From assembly GCA_014650475.1 (NCBI GenBank), contig BMVA01000003.1, positions 434,001-498,000 on the forward strand: 64,000 bases of DNA, written 5' to 3'. This DNA comes from Streptomyces albogriseolus (GTDB lineage: Bacteria > Actinomycetota > Actinomycetes > Streptomycetales > Streptomycetaceae). Shown one piece after another: positions 16,254-30,336 of the stretch; position 1 is the first letter of the stretch; each line of letters starts with the position of its first letter. The notes under the pieces were generated by a model that worked only from the letters and a program-made list of their open reading frames with translations, was not told where the DNA came from and ran no database searches. The position numbers and the translations under genes are program-made.

Positions 16254-17819
16254 ATGGGTGAGGTCTTCGCCGGCCGGTACGAGCTGGTCGACCCGATCGG
16301 ACGCGGGGGTGTGGGCGCGGTCTGGCGCGCCTGGGACCACCGCCGTCGCCGTTATGTCGCGGCGAAGGTGCTGCTGCAGAGCGACGCCCATTCACTGCTG
16401 CGCTTCGTGCGCGAGCAGGCGCTGCGGATCGACCACCCGCATGTGCTCGCCCCCACCAGCTGGGCCGCCGACGACGACAAGGTCCTGTTCACCATGGACC
16501 TGGTGGCCGGCGGTTCCCTGGTGCACCTGGTCGGGGACTACGGTCCGCTGCCGCCCGCGTTCGTCTGCACCCTGCTCGACCAGCTCCTCTCGGGACTCGC
16601 GGCGGTGCACTCGGAGGACGTGGTGCACCGCGACATCAAGCCCGCCAACGTGCTGCTGGAGGCCACCGGCCGGGGCAGGCCGAAGCTGCGGCTGTCGGAC
16701 TTCGGCATCGCCATGCGGCTGGGCGAGCCCCGGCTGACCGAGACCGACCTGGTCGTCGGCACCCCGGGGTATCTGGCCCCGGAGCAGATGATGGGCTCCG
16801 AGCCGGACTTCCCCGCCGACCTGTTCGCCGTGGGCCTGGTCGCCCTGTATCTGCTCGAGGGCGCGAAGCCGGACGCCAAGGCACTCATCCAGTACTTCGC
16901 CGATCACGGGACGCCGGGGGCGCCCCAGGGCATCCCGGAGCCGCTGTGGCAGGTGGTGGCCACCTTGCTGCAGCCCGATCCGGAGGCGCGCTTCCGCACG
17001 GCGACGGGGGCGCGGAAGGCGCTCGCCGCGGCGGCGGAGCTGCTGCCGGAGCCCGGCCCCGACGACGAGCTGATCGAGATCTTCGACCAACTCGGCCCGC
17101 TGCCGCCCGGGTTCACCGAGGACGGCCCCGAGAAGAGGGCTTCCGGGCTCCACCCGGCGGCCGGCGGGCCGGTGGGTGTGGGCAAGGGCGGGACGGCGGG
17201 GCAGAGTGCCGGAGGCAGCGGGGCGCCGCCGCGTCCGGCCGGGGAGGGGGCGGGCGCGGGAGCCGGGGCGTCTTCCGGTGCCGCGGAGGGCGGCCCGCCC
17301 GAGCCTCGCCCGGCATGGAGCGCGGCACCTCCCGACCCGCGGCACGGGACCCCGGCCGGCACCGCCACCGGATCCTCCACCACGCCACCGGACGCCGCCC
17401 CGCGGCCCGCCGCCCTGTCGGACACCGGCAGCTTCCCCCTGCCGCCGCCCCAGCCCTCCTCGGTCCCCACTCCGCGCTCCCCCGAGCACCGCCCACACCC
17501 CCCGCAGTACGTACCCCACCCCCCGTACGGCCACCAGCACCAGGCGCCCGAGGTCTCCCCCTACGAAGCGACCCATCAGCTGCGCTCCCCCCTGCCGCCA
17601 CCGGCCGTGCGTCCCGAACCCTCCACTGCTGAATACACCGCCCGGTCGTCACAGGTTCCGCCTCCGGGCACAGGGCGCGCGCAGCCGGCTCCGGGCCCCC
17701 GCTCCCACCGCCGGCGCGGCACCCGCAGACCCGGCCCTCCGGCGCGGGTCGCCGTGCCCGTGCTGCTGCTGGCCCTGGCGTGCTACGCCGTGGGCTTCTG
17801 GGCGCTCACCCGCATCTGA
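16254..17819 (+). CDS. Tail-anchored Ser/Thr protein kinase
   Basis: 521 residues. A complete kinase domain fills the first ~270: GRGGVGAVW, VAAK Lys38, HRDIKPANV with Asp127, DFGIA and GTPGYLAPEQ. It is followed by ~230 residues of Pro/Gly/Ser/Ala-rich low-complexity sequence and one hydrophobic helix at the extreme C terminus, with only a few residues beyond it. It therefore lacks the external sensor domain of PknB-type kinases and probably sits on the inner membrane face. Separate from the pknB operon; the signal and substrates are unknown. ATG at 16254 after GGGGGAGG. Confidence 0.9.
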   Translation: MGEVFAGRYELVDPIGRGGVGAVWRAWDHRRRRYVAAKVLLQSDAHSLLRFVREQALRIDHPHVLAPTSWAADDDKVLFTMDLVAGGSLVHLVGDYGPLPPAFVCTLLDQLLSGLAAVHSEDVVHRDIKPANVLLEATGRGRPKLRLSDFGIAMRLGEPRLTETDLVVGTPGYLAPEQMMGSEPDFPADLFAVGLVALYLLEGAKPDAKALIQYFADHGTPGAPQGIPEPLWQVVATLLQPDPEARFRTATGARKALAAAAELLPEPGPDDELIEIFDQLGPLPPGFTEDGPEKRASGLHPAAGGPVGVGKGGTAGQSAGGSGAPPRPAGEGAGAGAGASSGAAEGGPPEPRPAWSAAPPDPRHGTPAGTATGSSTTPPDAAPRPAALSDTGSFPLPPPQPSSVPTPRSPEHRPHPPQYVPHPPYGHQHQAPEVSPYEATHQLRSPLPPPAVRPEPSTAEYTARSSQVPPPGTGRAQPAPGPRSHRRRGTRRPGPPARVAVPVLLLALACYAVGFWALTRI

Positions 17820-17864
17820 CTGCGCCGCACGCACCACACCACCGACGGCGACGGCGTCACCGGG

Positions 17865-19205
17865 TCACTCGGGAAGGGCCGCGGCCCGCCGCCGGGCCAC
17901 CACCGTCCATACTCCGAGCCCCACCACCAGGGCGCTCCCGGTGCCGATGCCGCCCGCCGCGAGCGCCCGGTACAGGGTCTCGTCACCCGCGCTGCCGTCC
18001 TCACCCGGGGCCGCGCCGCCTCCACCGCCGTCGACGGTGAAGACGTCCGACGGCACGGTCCCGCCCGCGTACTCCGGCCCGTCCTGCGCCGCCCCTCCCA
18101 GCCCCACGCGCAGCGTCAGCGGCACCGGTCCGTCGCCGAACTCCTCCGCGACCTCCGGGGAGAGGTGCGCGACGAGGTAGTAGGCGCCGGCGAACCGCAC
18201 CGCGGAGACCTGCTGCCCCGACGCGTGCCGGTTCTCGTACGCGACCGGAGGCAGTGGCTTGAGCGCCTTGGACTTCTGGCCTCCGCCGTAGCCGACGGAC
18301 AGGTCCTCGACGTGGCCGCGCACCGGGTTGTAGAGGTCCAGGGTGAGCGCGGAGGCGACGTAGCCGGAGGCGTCCGTGCCGGAGCTGCCCAGTTCGGCGG
18401 TGGCGTGGAGCTGCCGGCCCCAGTCGACGGGGACCTGGTAGAAGAGCGTCTGGCCCGGCCGTATGTCGTCGCGCCACACTCCCTCGCCGAGCGGGGCCGC
18501 CCGCGCGAACCCCGCTCCGCCCGCGCGGCGCCGGGCGGTTCCCTGGACGGGCGCGGGGGTGGCCGAGTCCCATACCTCGGGTGCGGCCGTGCCGTCCGGC
18601 GTCCTCGTCCCAGGTTCCGACACCGTGCTGAGCTCCAGCTCCCAGGGGTCGGGGGAGGCGCCGCGCGCGTCGGGGGCGGCCCGCTCGACGGTCACGTAGT
18701 ACGTCCCGGCCTCGGCGCAGAGGCTTCTTCTGGGGGAGATCTCCCGCATGGCCCACGCGGCGACCGGATGGGGGCTGCCCGGCGCTCCGAAGGTCGTCGT
18801 GTCCGTGTCGCAGGAGCGGCCGTCGGCGTCCTCCACGGTCACCTGGACGCCGTCGGCGACGGAGACGCCGGCTCCGGACGGCGGAACGGCGGTGGCGGAG
18901 GCATAGGCGGTGCCGGTGTCGTCCAGTTCCAGGCGGTAGTACACCTTGCCGTCGGGCGGGAGGGTGCTGCGGTAGGTCCGGCCGGGCTCCAGCTCCACGG
19001 CGTCCGCGGTGCTCCCGGCGCCCTCGACCCGGCGCGCGTCCTCGGCGAAGGCGTACGCGTGGGCGGTGTCCTGGCCGGCGGCCTGGGCGGGCTGTCCCGT
19101 GAGAACGGTCCCCAGTCCGAGCGCGGCCGCCAGGCCCAGACGCCCCGCGGCGCCGCGCCGGCTCCGTGCCGTCGTCCGCCGCGCCTCACCCTGCCGTCCC
19201 CTCAC
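17865..19205 (-). CDS. Secreted membrane-anchored protein of unknown function
   Basis: 446 residues. An Arg-rich start is followed by a signal-peptide-like segment (LGLAAALGLGTVLTG) and AQA cleavage region. The large extracellular part (~45-400) is rich in beta-prone and acidic residues, with a few Cys (RSCDTD, SLCAEAG). A Gly-rich linker leads to one C-terminal membrane helix and basic stop-transfer AARRRAAA-like end. GTG at 19205 follows GAGGGGGG; an upstream GTG at 19277 adds 24 Arg/Gly-rich residues and lacks a good site. Convergent with the kinase gene, 45 bases between stops. I do not recognise a family with confidence. Confidence 0.75.
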   Translation of the reverse strand: MRGRQGEARRTTARSRRGAAGRLGLAAALGLGTVLTGQPAQAAGQDTAHAYAFAEDARRVEGAGSTADAVELEPGRTYRSTLPPDGKVYYRLELDDTGTAYASATAVPPSGAGVSVADGVQVTVEDADGRSCDTDTTTFGAPGSPHPVAAWAMREISPRRSLCAEAGTYYVTVERAAPDARGASPDPWELELSTVSEPGTRTPDGTAAPEVWDSATPAPVQGTARRRAGGAGFARAAPLGEGVWRDDIRPGQTLFYQVPVDWGRQLHATAELGSSGTDASGYVASALTLDLYNPVRGHVEDLSVGYGGGQKSKALKPLPPVAYENRHASGQQVSAVRFAGAYYLVAHLSPEVAEEFGDGPVPLTLRVGLGGAAQDGPEYAGGTVPSDVFTVDGGGGGAAPGEDGSAGDETLYRALAAGGIGTGSALVVGLGVWTVVARRRAAALPE

Positions 19206-19296
19206 GCGCCCCCCTCGTCGCCGCCGGTCCCGCTCGGTGCCGCCGCCCATCCTGCACCGGGGACGAGGCCCGGTCACAAGGTCCCGGCCACACGAA

Positions 19297-19322
19297 ACCC
19301 CGACCGCGCAGGCGGCCGGGGT
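19297..19322 (-). terminator. Hairpin terminator after the DLW-39 gene
   Basis: ACCCCGACCGC pairs with GCGGCCGGGGT (one mismatch) around GCAG, about 25 bases past the small gene's stop. Confidence 0.6.
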
Positions 19323-19346
19323 CTGTTCAGCGTCGTATGTCGGTAC

Positions 19347-19475
19347 TCACGAACCCGTGGGCACGGAGTCAGTCGCCTCCGTCCACAGATCCTGCTCGGC
19401 GCGATCCGCCTGGATCTGGCGGTACACGAGGAGCCCGCCGATGGCGGCCAGTGCGACCAGGAGAAGCTTCTTCAC
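19347..19475 (-). CDS. DLW-39 family small membrane protein
   Basis: 42-residue protein KKLLLVALAAIGGLLVYRQ then a short charged region with the DLW signature and TEATDSVPTGS end. One membrane helix (~2-18). GTG start at 19475. Length and DLW motif match the small actinobacterial DLW-39 family; function unknown. Upstream on the minus strand there is a TATAGT that could be a -10, without a convincing -35. Confidence 0.82.
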   Translation of the reverse strand: MKKLLLVALAAIGGLLVYRQIQADRAEQDLWTEATDSVPTGS

Positions 19476-19812
19476 CGCGCGACCTCGTCTTTCCTTGACG
19501 TAGGGGACCTCTGGCGCCCGACTATACACACCGGGCGATACCGATCGGTGACCTGCGTCGCCGCCTCCAACTGCCTTCGGAGACAACCGGATCGACGCGA
19601 CGCGGACGGTCCGATCGGAGGGTGATCACACCCGCACGCACGGTGTTTTCGTTCCGTTTCCTCCCGTAACCAGGGTTTTCTTCGTTCATGCGCCCATCCG
19701 AGTGGTGTTCATCTGAACATCCACGCGGCACGGGCGTCGGTCCACCACTTCGGGGCCCTCATACACATCATGAGGAAAGTACGCAAATCGCCCAACCCGA
19801 AAGTGAGGGGTC
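19476..19812. other. Divergent intergenic region
   Basis: 337 bases between the start of the DLW-39 gene and the start of the secreted-protein gene at 19813. TTGACG lies at about 19496 on the plus strand and TATAGT on the minus strand near 19522, but spacings do not give a full promoter. No RNA or extra gene recognised. Confidence 0.4.
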
Positions 19813-20256
19813 ATGGCCAGGAACAAGGTCATGCAGCTGTGGAACACCGTTGTCACCGCCTTCCTCGCGCTGTGCACGGCGCTCGGTCTCATCACCACGG
19901 CCGCCGCGGCGGCCGTACCCCAGACCCAGAAGACGCGCAACAGCGACAGCGCTCCGAAGACCGAGGCGCCCGCGCCGACGGCCTCCCCGTGGTCCTGGTC
20001 CTCGATCAGGGCACTGCCCCCCACGATGAAGCAGCGCATCCACGCCGAGGCGCACGGCAAGTCCCCCAGCTGCCGGCACCGGCCCCTCTCGGACACGACC
20101 GCGGAACCGGACACCGAAGCGGAGCAGGGCACCGAAGCGGAGCAGGACAGTTCCTCCGAGCGACCGGAGTCCGAACTGGTCCCCGCGCACTGCTCGCCGG
20201 ACACGGCGTCCACTCTGCCCGCTCCCGCCTCCGCCCGGATCCCCCTGCAGCGCTGA
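19813..20256 (+). CDS. Small secreted or membrane protein (DUF6344-like)
   Basis: 147 residues. The N-terminal hydrophobic segment (TVVTAFLALCTALGLITT, ~12-30, ending AAAAAVP) is a signal peptide or membrane anchor. The remainder is polar and low-complexity, rich in Thr, Glu, Pro and Ser, with the tandem TEAEQG-TEAEQD encoded by a direct DNA repeat near 20118-20150. ATG has GAGGGG upstream. It resembles Streptomyces proteins labelled DUF6344, a match made from memory. No catalytic motif; function unknown. Confidence 0.65.
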   Translation: MARNKVMQLWNTVVTAFLALCTALGLITTAAAAAVPQTQKTRNSDSAPKTEAPAPTASPWSWSSIRALPPTMKQRIHAEAHGKSPSCRHRPLSDTTAEPDTEAEQGTEAEQDSSSERPESELVPAHCSPDTASTLPAPASARIPLQR

Positions 20257-20372
20257 GGCCGCCGCGCCCCGCTGCCCTTTCGACCCGACCCTCCTCGTGC
20301 CGTCGCTGCTTCCCCGGAGTCCTGGCGAACTTGCGTACAGCACAACGGCACGACACGAGCAGAGAGAACGAA

Positions 20373-20399
20373 GACCCCGGTCGTCCGCCGACCGGGGTC
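20373..20399. terminator. Bidirectional hairpin between convergent genes
   Basis: Perfect 11-base arms GACCCCGGTCG / CGACCGGGGTC around TCCGC, between the ends of the genes at 20256 and 20496. Confidence 0.75.
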
Positions 20400-20495
20400 C
20401 GGGTCATGTCCGGAACCCCGCGCCCGCACACAGCGGTGTGAGCCTCTGTGAGGCTTCCGTAGGACTTCCGGGCGCCTCAAGCCCGCGACAGGCCC

Positions 20496-20873
20496 TCAGA
20501 GCGGGTCGAGACGCCTCCTCAGCAGGCAGAACACGTTGCCCTCGGGGTCGGCGAGCACATGCCACGACTCCTCACCGGTCTGCCCCACGTCGGCCGGCCG
20601 CGCCCCGAGCGCCAGAAGGCGTTCCAGCTCGGCGTCCTGGTCGCGGTCGGTGGCGTTCACATCGATGTGCAGCCGTGTCCTGTCCGGCTGCGGCCGGTCC
20701 TGCTTGCTGAGGACGATCGTCGGCTGCGCCCCGCCGAACCCTTCCCGCGGGCCGATCTCGATGTCGTCCCCGTCGCGGTCCAGCTCCACGAAGTCGAGCA
20801 CCTCGCACCAGAACCGCGCGAGCAGTTCCGGGTCACGGCACTCCAGCACCAGTTCACTGATCCGACTCGCCAT
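20496..20873 (-). CDS. VOC-superfamily (glyoxalase-like) protein
   Basis: 125-residue single-domain protein of the vicinal-oxygen-chelate fold. It starts SRISELVLECRDPELLARFW, has RLHIDVNATD in the middle and ends WHVLADPEGNVFCLL, the usual C-terminal strand pattern of this superfamily. ATG at 20873 with GGGAAGG upstream. The family includes lyases, dioxygenases and resistance proteins, and the substrate cannot be deduced. Monocistronic, convergent with the previous gene. Confidence 0.85.
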   Translation of the reverse strand: MASRISELVLECRDPELLARFWCEVLDFVELDRDGDDIEIGPREGFGGAQPTIVLSKQDRPQPDRTRLHIDVNATDRDQDAELERLLALGARPADVGQTGEESWHVLADPEGNVFCLLRRRLDPL

Positions 20874-20957
20874 GAAGCCCCACCTTCCCGTCACGAGCAG
20901 AAGTCCGCGACCGTACCGCCCGGCCCCGCGCGACGCGAGGAGTTTCCGGATCGCGGC

Positions 20958-21416
20958 TCAGCCGGCGGGGCGAAGACGGCTGACGACGCGGAAGCGCTCC
21001 AGAACGACCGGCGTCGTGTCGTCCACGACGAAGTCCGGGTCCTCCAGCGCCGCACGCATCTGCGCGCTGCCCCAGAACCGCTCGTGGCCCGCGCGCCACT
21101 CGGCCACGCCGGTGTACCCCTCCCCCTCGTCCACCGCATGGGCGAGATCCACCCGCGCGAGCGGGACGACACGCACGCCGGTCACCTCGACGACCGCGAC
21201 CGGCCGGTCGTCCGAGTCGACGACCACCGAACGGCCCCCGACCTCCGGCAGAGGCTCCCCCTCGTGCTCGTACTCGGCGACGAGAGCTGCCGTTGCGGTC
21301 TTGGAGCCGTCGAGGATCGCCGCGACCAGCCGGTCGCGCAGCGGGCCGGGGAAGGCGAACTCCGCCCTGGGCAGCGACGTGACGTCCGCGGCGGACGACG
21401 TGGGATCGGATGCCAT
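20958..21416 (-). CDS. ASCH domain protein
   Basis: 152 residues with the ASCH (PUA-like, RNA-binding) signature: FPGPLRDRLVAAILDGSKTAT, PVAVVEVTGVRVVPL and the acidic GEGYTGVAEWRAGHERFW segment. Proteins of this fold bind RNA or modified bases, and some are amidohydrolases acting on acylcytidine. The start at 21416 is the most family-like; an in-frame GTG lies at 21440 and neither has a strong ribosome site. Adjacent to tRNA-Ile. Confidence 0.82.
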   Translation of the reverse strand: MASDPTSSAADVTSLPRAEFAFPGPLRDRLVAAILDGSKTATAALVAEYEHEGEPLPEVGGRSVVVDSDDRPVAVVEVTGVRVVPLARVDLAHAVDEGEGYTGVAEWRAGHERFWGSAQMRAALEDPDFVVDDTTPVVLERFRVVSRLRPAG

Positions 21417-21452
21417 CCGACGACCGTAACCCGCAGACACCGACCGCGGAAC

Positions 21453-21490
21453 GAGAAAACCCCCGGTCCAAGTGGACCGGGGGTCTTCTC
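21453..21490 (-). terminator. Terminator of tRNA-Ile
   Basis: GAGAA-ACCCCCGGTCC pairs with GGACCGGGGGT-TTCTC. On the minus strand it starts three bases after the tRNA 3' end and finishes in TTTTCTC. Confidence 0.8.
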
Positions 21491-21492
21491 GC

Positions 21493-21569
21493 TGGTGGGG
21501 CTAACAGGATTTGAACCTGTGGCCTCATCCTTATCAGGGATGCGCTCTAACCAACTGAGCTATAGCCCC
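21493..21569 (-). tRNA. tRNA-Ile (anticodon GAT)
   Basis: Acceptor GGGGCTA pairs with TAGCCCC; D arm GCTCAGTTGGTTAGAGC; anticodon loop CTGATAA gives GAT; T arm ACAGGTTCAAATCCTGT; discriminator A. Unlike the tRNA-Ala in this window, CCA is encoded (21493-21495). It lies downstream of gyrA and its DUF3566 neighbour on the same strand. Confidence 0.97.
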
Positions 21570-21691
21570 GCCGCGCTTTGCGGGGGTGTGTCCCGCGCGC
21601 TGACTCCTGAAGATTAGCGCACGACCGGGGCAGTCCCAAAATCGGTTCCCCGCGGGCCGTCAGCGCGGCCGGGGCGCGCCCGCCGAGCAGG

Positions 21692-22432
21692 TCACTCGTC
21701 CTCGGCCAGGGTCAGCTCGACGCCGCCCACGAAACCTGCCGACAGGTTGTAGATGAACGCGCCCAGGGTCGCCAGCGCCGTCGCCAGGATGACGTCGATG
21801 ACGGCGATGACCGTCGTGAACATCAGGACGTTGGGCAGCGACAGGAACGACTGCAGGTCAAAACCGTTGGACCCTTCCGAGCCTGTCGCCTCGGAGATCG
21901 TGCCGCCGACGGTCGAGAAGACGCCCATGGCGTCCATGACCATCCACAGCACGGCGGCCGCGACGATCGTGCAGATGCCGAGCGCGATCGACAGCAGGAA
22001 GCTGACCTTCATGACCGACCACGGGTCGGCCTTCGCCACGCGCAGGCGCGCCTTGCGCACGCGCGGGGTGGTGCTGGCGCCCGTGCGGGGACGGCGCACC
22101 GCGCCGGTGCGGCCGGCGGCGCCGGCCTCGGCCGGGTAGGCCTGCGGCGGGTGGTACGGGCCCGCCTGCTGCTGCGGCTGCCGTTCCCCCGGCAGCGGTG
22201 AGGCCGCCTGAGCGGCCGCACCCTGCCCGGGTGCGGCCTGCGGGCCTCGGGTGTCCGTCACGGTTCCCCCCTGGGATCCCCGCCTGGTGGACGAGGAGGC
22301 GTCGGAGACCGGCGCCTTGATCGCTTTGAGATTGGTCGTGTGCGGATCTGTCGCCCGCGCGGCGGAGCCACGGCCGCCGCCGTCCGTTCCCGTACTGGTA
22401 CCGGCCGGTCCGGCGCCCGTGGCTCCGCTCAC
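21692..22432 (-). CDS. DUF3566 membrane protein downstream of gyrA
   Basis: 246 residues. The first ~130 are disordered (Gly, Ala, Gln, Pro). Two hydrophobic segments follow (VSFLLSIALGICTIVAAAVLW and a C-terminal helix over VLMFTTVIAVIDVILATALATL), typical of DUF3566. The counterpart in M. tuberculosis is Rv0007, also next to gyrA. GTG start lies 18 bases after the gyrA stop, so it is cotranscribed. Function unknown. Confidence 0.9.
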   Translation of the reverse strand: MSGATGAGPAGTSTGTDGGGRGSAARATDPHTTNLKAIKAPVSDASSSTRRGSQGGTVTDTRGPQAAPGQGAAAQAASPLPGERQPQQQAGPYHPPQAYPAEAGAAGRTGAVRRPRTGASTTPRVRKARLRVAKADPWSVMKVSFLLSIALGICTIVAAAVLWMVMDAMGVFSTVGGTISEATGSEGSNGFDLQSFLSLPNVLMFTTVIAVIDVILATALATLGAFIYNLSAGFVGGVELTLAEDE

Positions 22433-22450
22433 GCTGACTCACTCCTCGTG

Positions 22451-25048
<2,598 letters not shown>

Positions 25049-25090
25049 TGCTGGTGAAGGTCCTTCCTGGTGCGGTCAGCTGAGACCGAC

Positions 25091-27586
<2,496 letters not shown>

Positions 27587-28129
27587 TCACCCGTACGTGT
27601 CGCCGGGACCGGTGCTGCCCGGGGCGCGCAGCGGCCCGTAGCGGCGGGCCGGACCGGTGGGTCCGACCACCTTGATCAGCCGCACGGTGCCGTGCCCGAG
27701 GTCGTCGTTGAGACGGGCCACGAGCGTCGGCGCCAGCAGCCGCAGATTGGTCGCCCACGCCGTCGAGTCGCAGCGCACCACCAGCACCCGCTCGTCCTCG
27801 TCGTAGCGCTCCGGCTCACAGTGCTTGGCGAGGTCCTCGCCGACGATCTCCGGCCAGCGCCCCATCACCCCGCCGACCGCCGCCGGGGCCTCCCAGCCGC
27901 GCTCGGTGAGCAGCCGGTTGATCGCCGCGCCCAGCGCCATCGGATCGCGCCGGTCGGTACGCGCGCCGGAGCGCAGGCCCCCGCGCCGCGCCTGCTTCCT
28001 CTGCTGCGCCGCGTCCCCACGCGCGCGTGCCGCCTCACGGGCCGCGCGCAGCGCCACGCGCGCCAGATCGACGCCCGACGGCTCGGGGTCCTTGCCGGTA
28101 CCGTCGGCGGGCGGCTGCTGCCCGCTCAC
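27587..28129 (-). CDS. dciA: DciA-like DUF721 protein
   Basis: 180 residues. A basic helical N terminus (~20-60, rich in Arg and Ala) is followed by a DUF721 domain ([52 protein letters not shown]). DUF721 proteins of the DciA type load the replicative helicase in bacteria that lack DnaC; the M. tuberculosis counterpart lies at the same place between recF and gyrB. GTG start overlaps the recF stop by GTGA. The assignment rests on domain and position. Confidence 0.88.
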   Translation of the reverse strand: MSGQQPPADGTGKDPEPSGVDLARVALRAAREAARARGDAAQQRKQARRGGLRSGARTDRRDPMALGAAINRLLTERGWEAPAAVGGVMGRWPEIVGEDLAKHCEPERYDEDERVLVVRCDSTAWATNLRLLAPTLVARLNDDLGHGTVRLIKVVGPTGPARRYGPLRAPGSTGPGDTYG

Positions 28130-29247
28130 GCGCGCTCCACCGTCCCCTCGGACACGGTGAACCGCGCGCCCGCCAGCACGTGCGGCACGTCGTCGTCGAC
28201 GGCGGCCGTCACCAGCACCTGCTCGCCGGGGGCCACCAGCTCGGCCAGCCGCTCCCGGCGGCGCGCGTCCAGCTCGGCGAAGACGTCGTCGAGCACCAGC
28301 ACCGGCTCGTTGCCCTCGGCCCGCAGCAGGTCGTACGAGGCGAGACGCAGCGCCAGCGCGTACGACCACGACTCGCCGTGCGAGGCGTAGCCCTTGGCCG
28401 GCATCTCGCCCAGCTTGAGCGACAGGTCGTCGCGGTGCGGGCCGACCAGGGTGACCCCGCGCTCGATCTCCTGCTTACGGACCTCCGCGAGCGCGGCGAT
28501 CAGCTGCTCGAAGAGCTCCTCACGGGTGTGCGCCTCGCCGGGCGCGGACGGTTTGTACTCCAGCGCCACCGGACCGCCGCCCGGCGCCAGCTGCTCGTAC
28601 GCCTTGTCGGCCAGCGGCTGGAGCGCGGCCAGCAGGTCCAGCCGCTGCGCCAGCAGTTCGGCGCCCGCGCGGGCGAGGTGCTGGTCCCACACGTCGAGCG
28701 TGGACAGGTCCAGGGTGCGGCCGCCGTGCCGGCGGGCCAGCGCCGCCGACTTCAGCAGCGTGTTGCGCTGCTTGAGCACCCGGTCGTAGTCGGAGCGCAC
28801 GCCCGCCATGCGCGGGGAGCGCGCCGTGATCAGCTCGTCCAGGAAGCGCCGGCGCTCCCCCGGATCGCCCTTGACCAGCGCCAGGTCCTCCGGCGCGAAC
28901 AGCACGGTCCGCACGATGCCCAGCACGTCACGCGGCCTGACCTGCGAGGACCGGTTGATGCGGGCGCGGTTGGCGCGGCCCGGGTTGAGCTCCAGCTCGA
29001 CCAGCTGCTGCCGGTCACCCTGCCGGACCTGGGCCCGGACGATCGCGCGGTCGGCTCCCATGCGCACCAGCGGGGCGTCGGAGGACACCCGGTGGCTGCC
29101 GAGGGTGGCGAGGTAGCCGACCGCCTCGACGAGGTTCGTCTTGCCCTGCCCGTTGGGGCCGACGAAGGCCGTCACCCCGGGGTCGAGCGGAACCTCGACC
29201 CGGGGGTAGGAGCGGAAGTCGGCCAGCGACAGACGCGTGACGTGCAT
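28126..29247 (-). CDS. recF: DNA repair protein RecF
   Basis: 373-residue SMC-like ATPase that helps load RecA at gaps. Walker [11 protein letters not shown] lies near residue 30; the C-terminal ABC signature and Walker B region is [12 protein letters not shown], followed by QVLVTA. ATG start. Coupled to the dciA-like gene downstream and 70 bases from gnd. The stretch just upstream holds three DnaA-box-like 9-mers. Confidence 0.97.
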   Translation of the reverse strand: MHVTRLSLADFRSYPRVEVPLDPGVTAFVGPNGQGKTNLVEAVGYLATLGSHRVSSDAPLVRMGADRAIVRAQVRQGDRQQLVELELNPGRANRARINRSSQVRPRDVLGIVRTVLFAPEDLALVKGDPGERRRFLDELITARSPRMAGVRSDYDRVLKQRNTLLKSAALARRHGGRTLDLSTLDVWDQHLARAGAELLAQRLDLLAALQPLADKAYEQLAPGGGPVALEYKPSAPGEAHTREELFEQLIAALAEVRKQEIERGVTLVGPHRDDLSLKLGEMPAKGYASHGESWSYALALRLASYDLLRAEGNEPVLVLDDVFAELDARRRERLAELVAPGEQVLVTAAVDDDVPHVLAGARFTVSEGTVERA

Positions 29248-29317
29248 GGCTTCCGCCGACCTCCTCCGGCGTTGTGGACCGCCGCGCGGTCCTGTGGACA
29301 GGTGGCGTCTCTGTGGA

Positions 29318-30193
29318 CTACTTCTTCTCGACCGCGTGGCCGCCGAACTGGTTGCGCAGCGCCGCGATCATCTTCATCTGCGGCGAGTCCTCCTGGCGCG
29401 AGGCGAACCGCGCGAACAGCGAGGCGGTGATCGCCGGCAGCGGGACCGCGTTGTCGATGGCGGCCTCCACAGTCCAGCGTCCCTCACCGGAGTCCTGTGC
29501 ATAACCCCGGAGTCCGTCCAGGTGCTCGTCCTCGTCGAGGGCGTTGACCGCCAGGTCGAGCAGCCAGGAGCGGATGACGGTGCCCTCCTGCCAGGAGCGG
29601 AAGACCTCCCGGACGTCGGTCACCGAGTCGACCTTCTCCAGCAGCTCCCAGCCCTCGGCGTAGGCCTGCATCATGGCGTACTCGATGCCGTTGTGGACCA
29701 TCTTCGCGAAGTGGCCCGCGCCGACCTTGCCGGCGTGCACCGAGCCGAAGTCGCCCTCCGGCTTGAGGGCGTCGAATATCGGCTGCACCTTGGCGACGTC
29801 CTCCTTCGAACCGCCGTACATCAGCGCGTAGCCGTTCTCCAGGCCCCAGACACCGCCGGAGACGCCGCAGTCGACGAAGCCGATGCCCTTGGCCGCCAGC
29901 TCCGCCGCGTGCTTCTCGTCGTCGGTCCAGCGGGAGTTGCCGCCGTCCACCACGACGTCGCCGGGCTCCAGCAGCTCGGCCAGTTCGTCGACCGTGGACT
30001 GGGTCGGCTCCCCGGCCGGGACCATCACCCACACCACGCGGGGGCCGCTGAGCTTGCCCACAAGCTCCTGCAGGCTGTGGACGTCGGCGAGGTCCGGGTT
30101 GCGGTCGTAACCGAAGACGGTGTGGCCTGCGCGGCGCAGACGCTCGCGCATGTTGCCGCCCATCTTGCCGAGACCGACGAGACCGAGCTCCAT
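29318..30193 (-). CDS. gnd: 6-phosphogluconate dehydrogenase, short type
   Basis: 291 residues; oxidative decarboxylation of 6-phosphogluconate to ribulose 5-phosphate. The N-terminal Rossmann motif is [12 protein letters not shown]; the substrate signature is [12 protein letters not shown]; catalytic Lys lies in [15 protein letters not shown]. The length matches the short decarboxylating class (YqeC/GndA-like), not the ~470-residue form. The gene sits between dnaN and recF in many streptomycetes without a known functional link to replication. Confidence 0.93.
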   Translation of the reverse strand: MELGLVGLGKMGGNMRERLRRAGHTVFGYDRNPDLADVHSLQELVGKLSGPRVVWVMVPAGEPTQSTVDELAELLEPGDVVVDGGNSRWTDDEKHAAELAAKGIGFVDCGVSGGVWGLENGYALMYGGSKEDVAKVQPIFDALKPEGDFGSVHAGKVGAGHFAKMVHNGIEYAMMQAYAEGWELLEKVDSVTDVREVFRSWQEGTVIRSWLLDLAVNALDEDEHLDGLRGYAQDSGEGRWTVEAAIDNAVPLPAITASLFARFASRQEDSPQMKMIAALRNQFGGHAVEKK

Positions 30194-30336
30194 CAGATGT
30201 GTTCCTTAAGGGTGCGACGGGATGTGACGGCACTTGCGTACCGGCGTCCGAGCCTAAACCCGGACGCTCGCGCACATCTGTGGGCATACGCGCTCACACG
30301 CCCGTCCCCACCTGCGGCTTCGCCGCGGCCTGTGGA

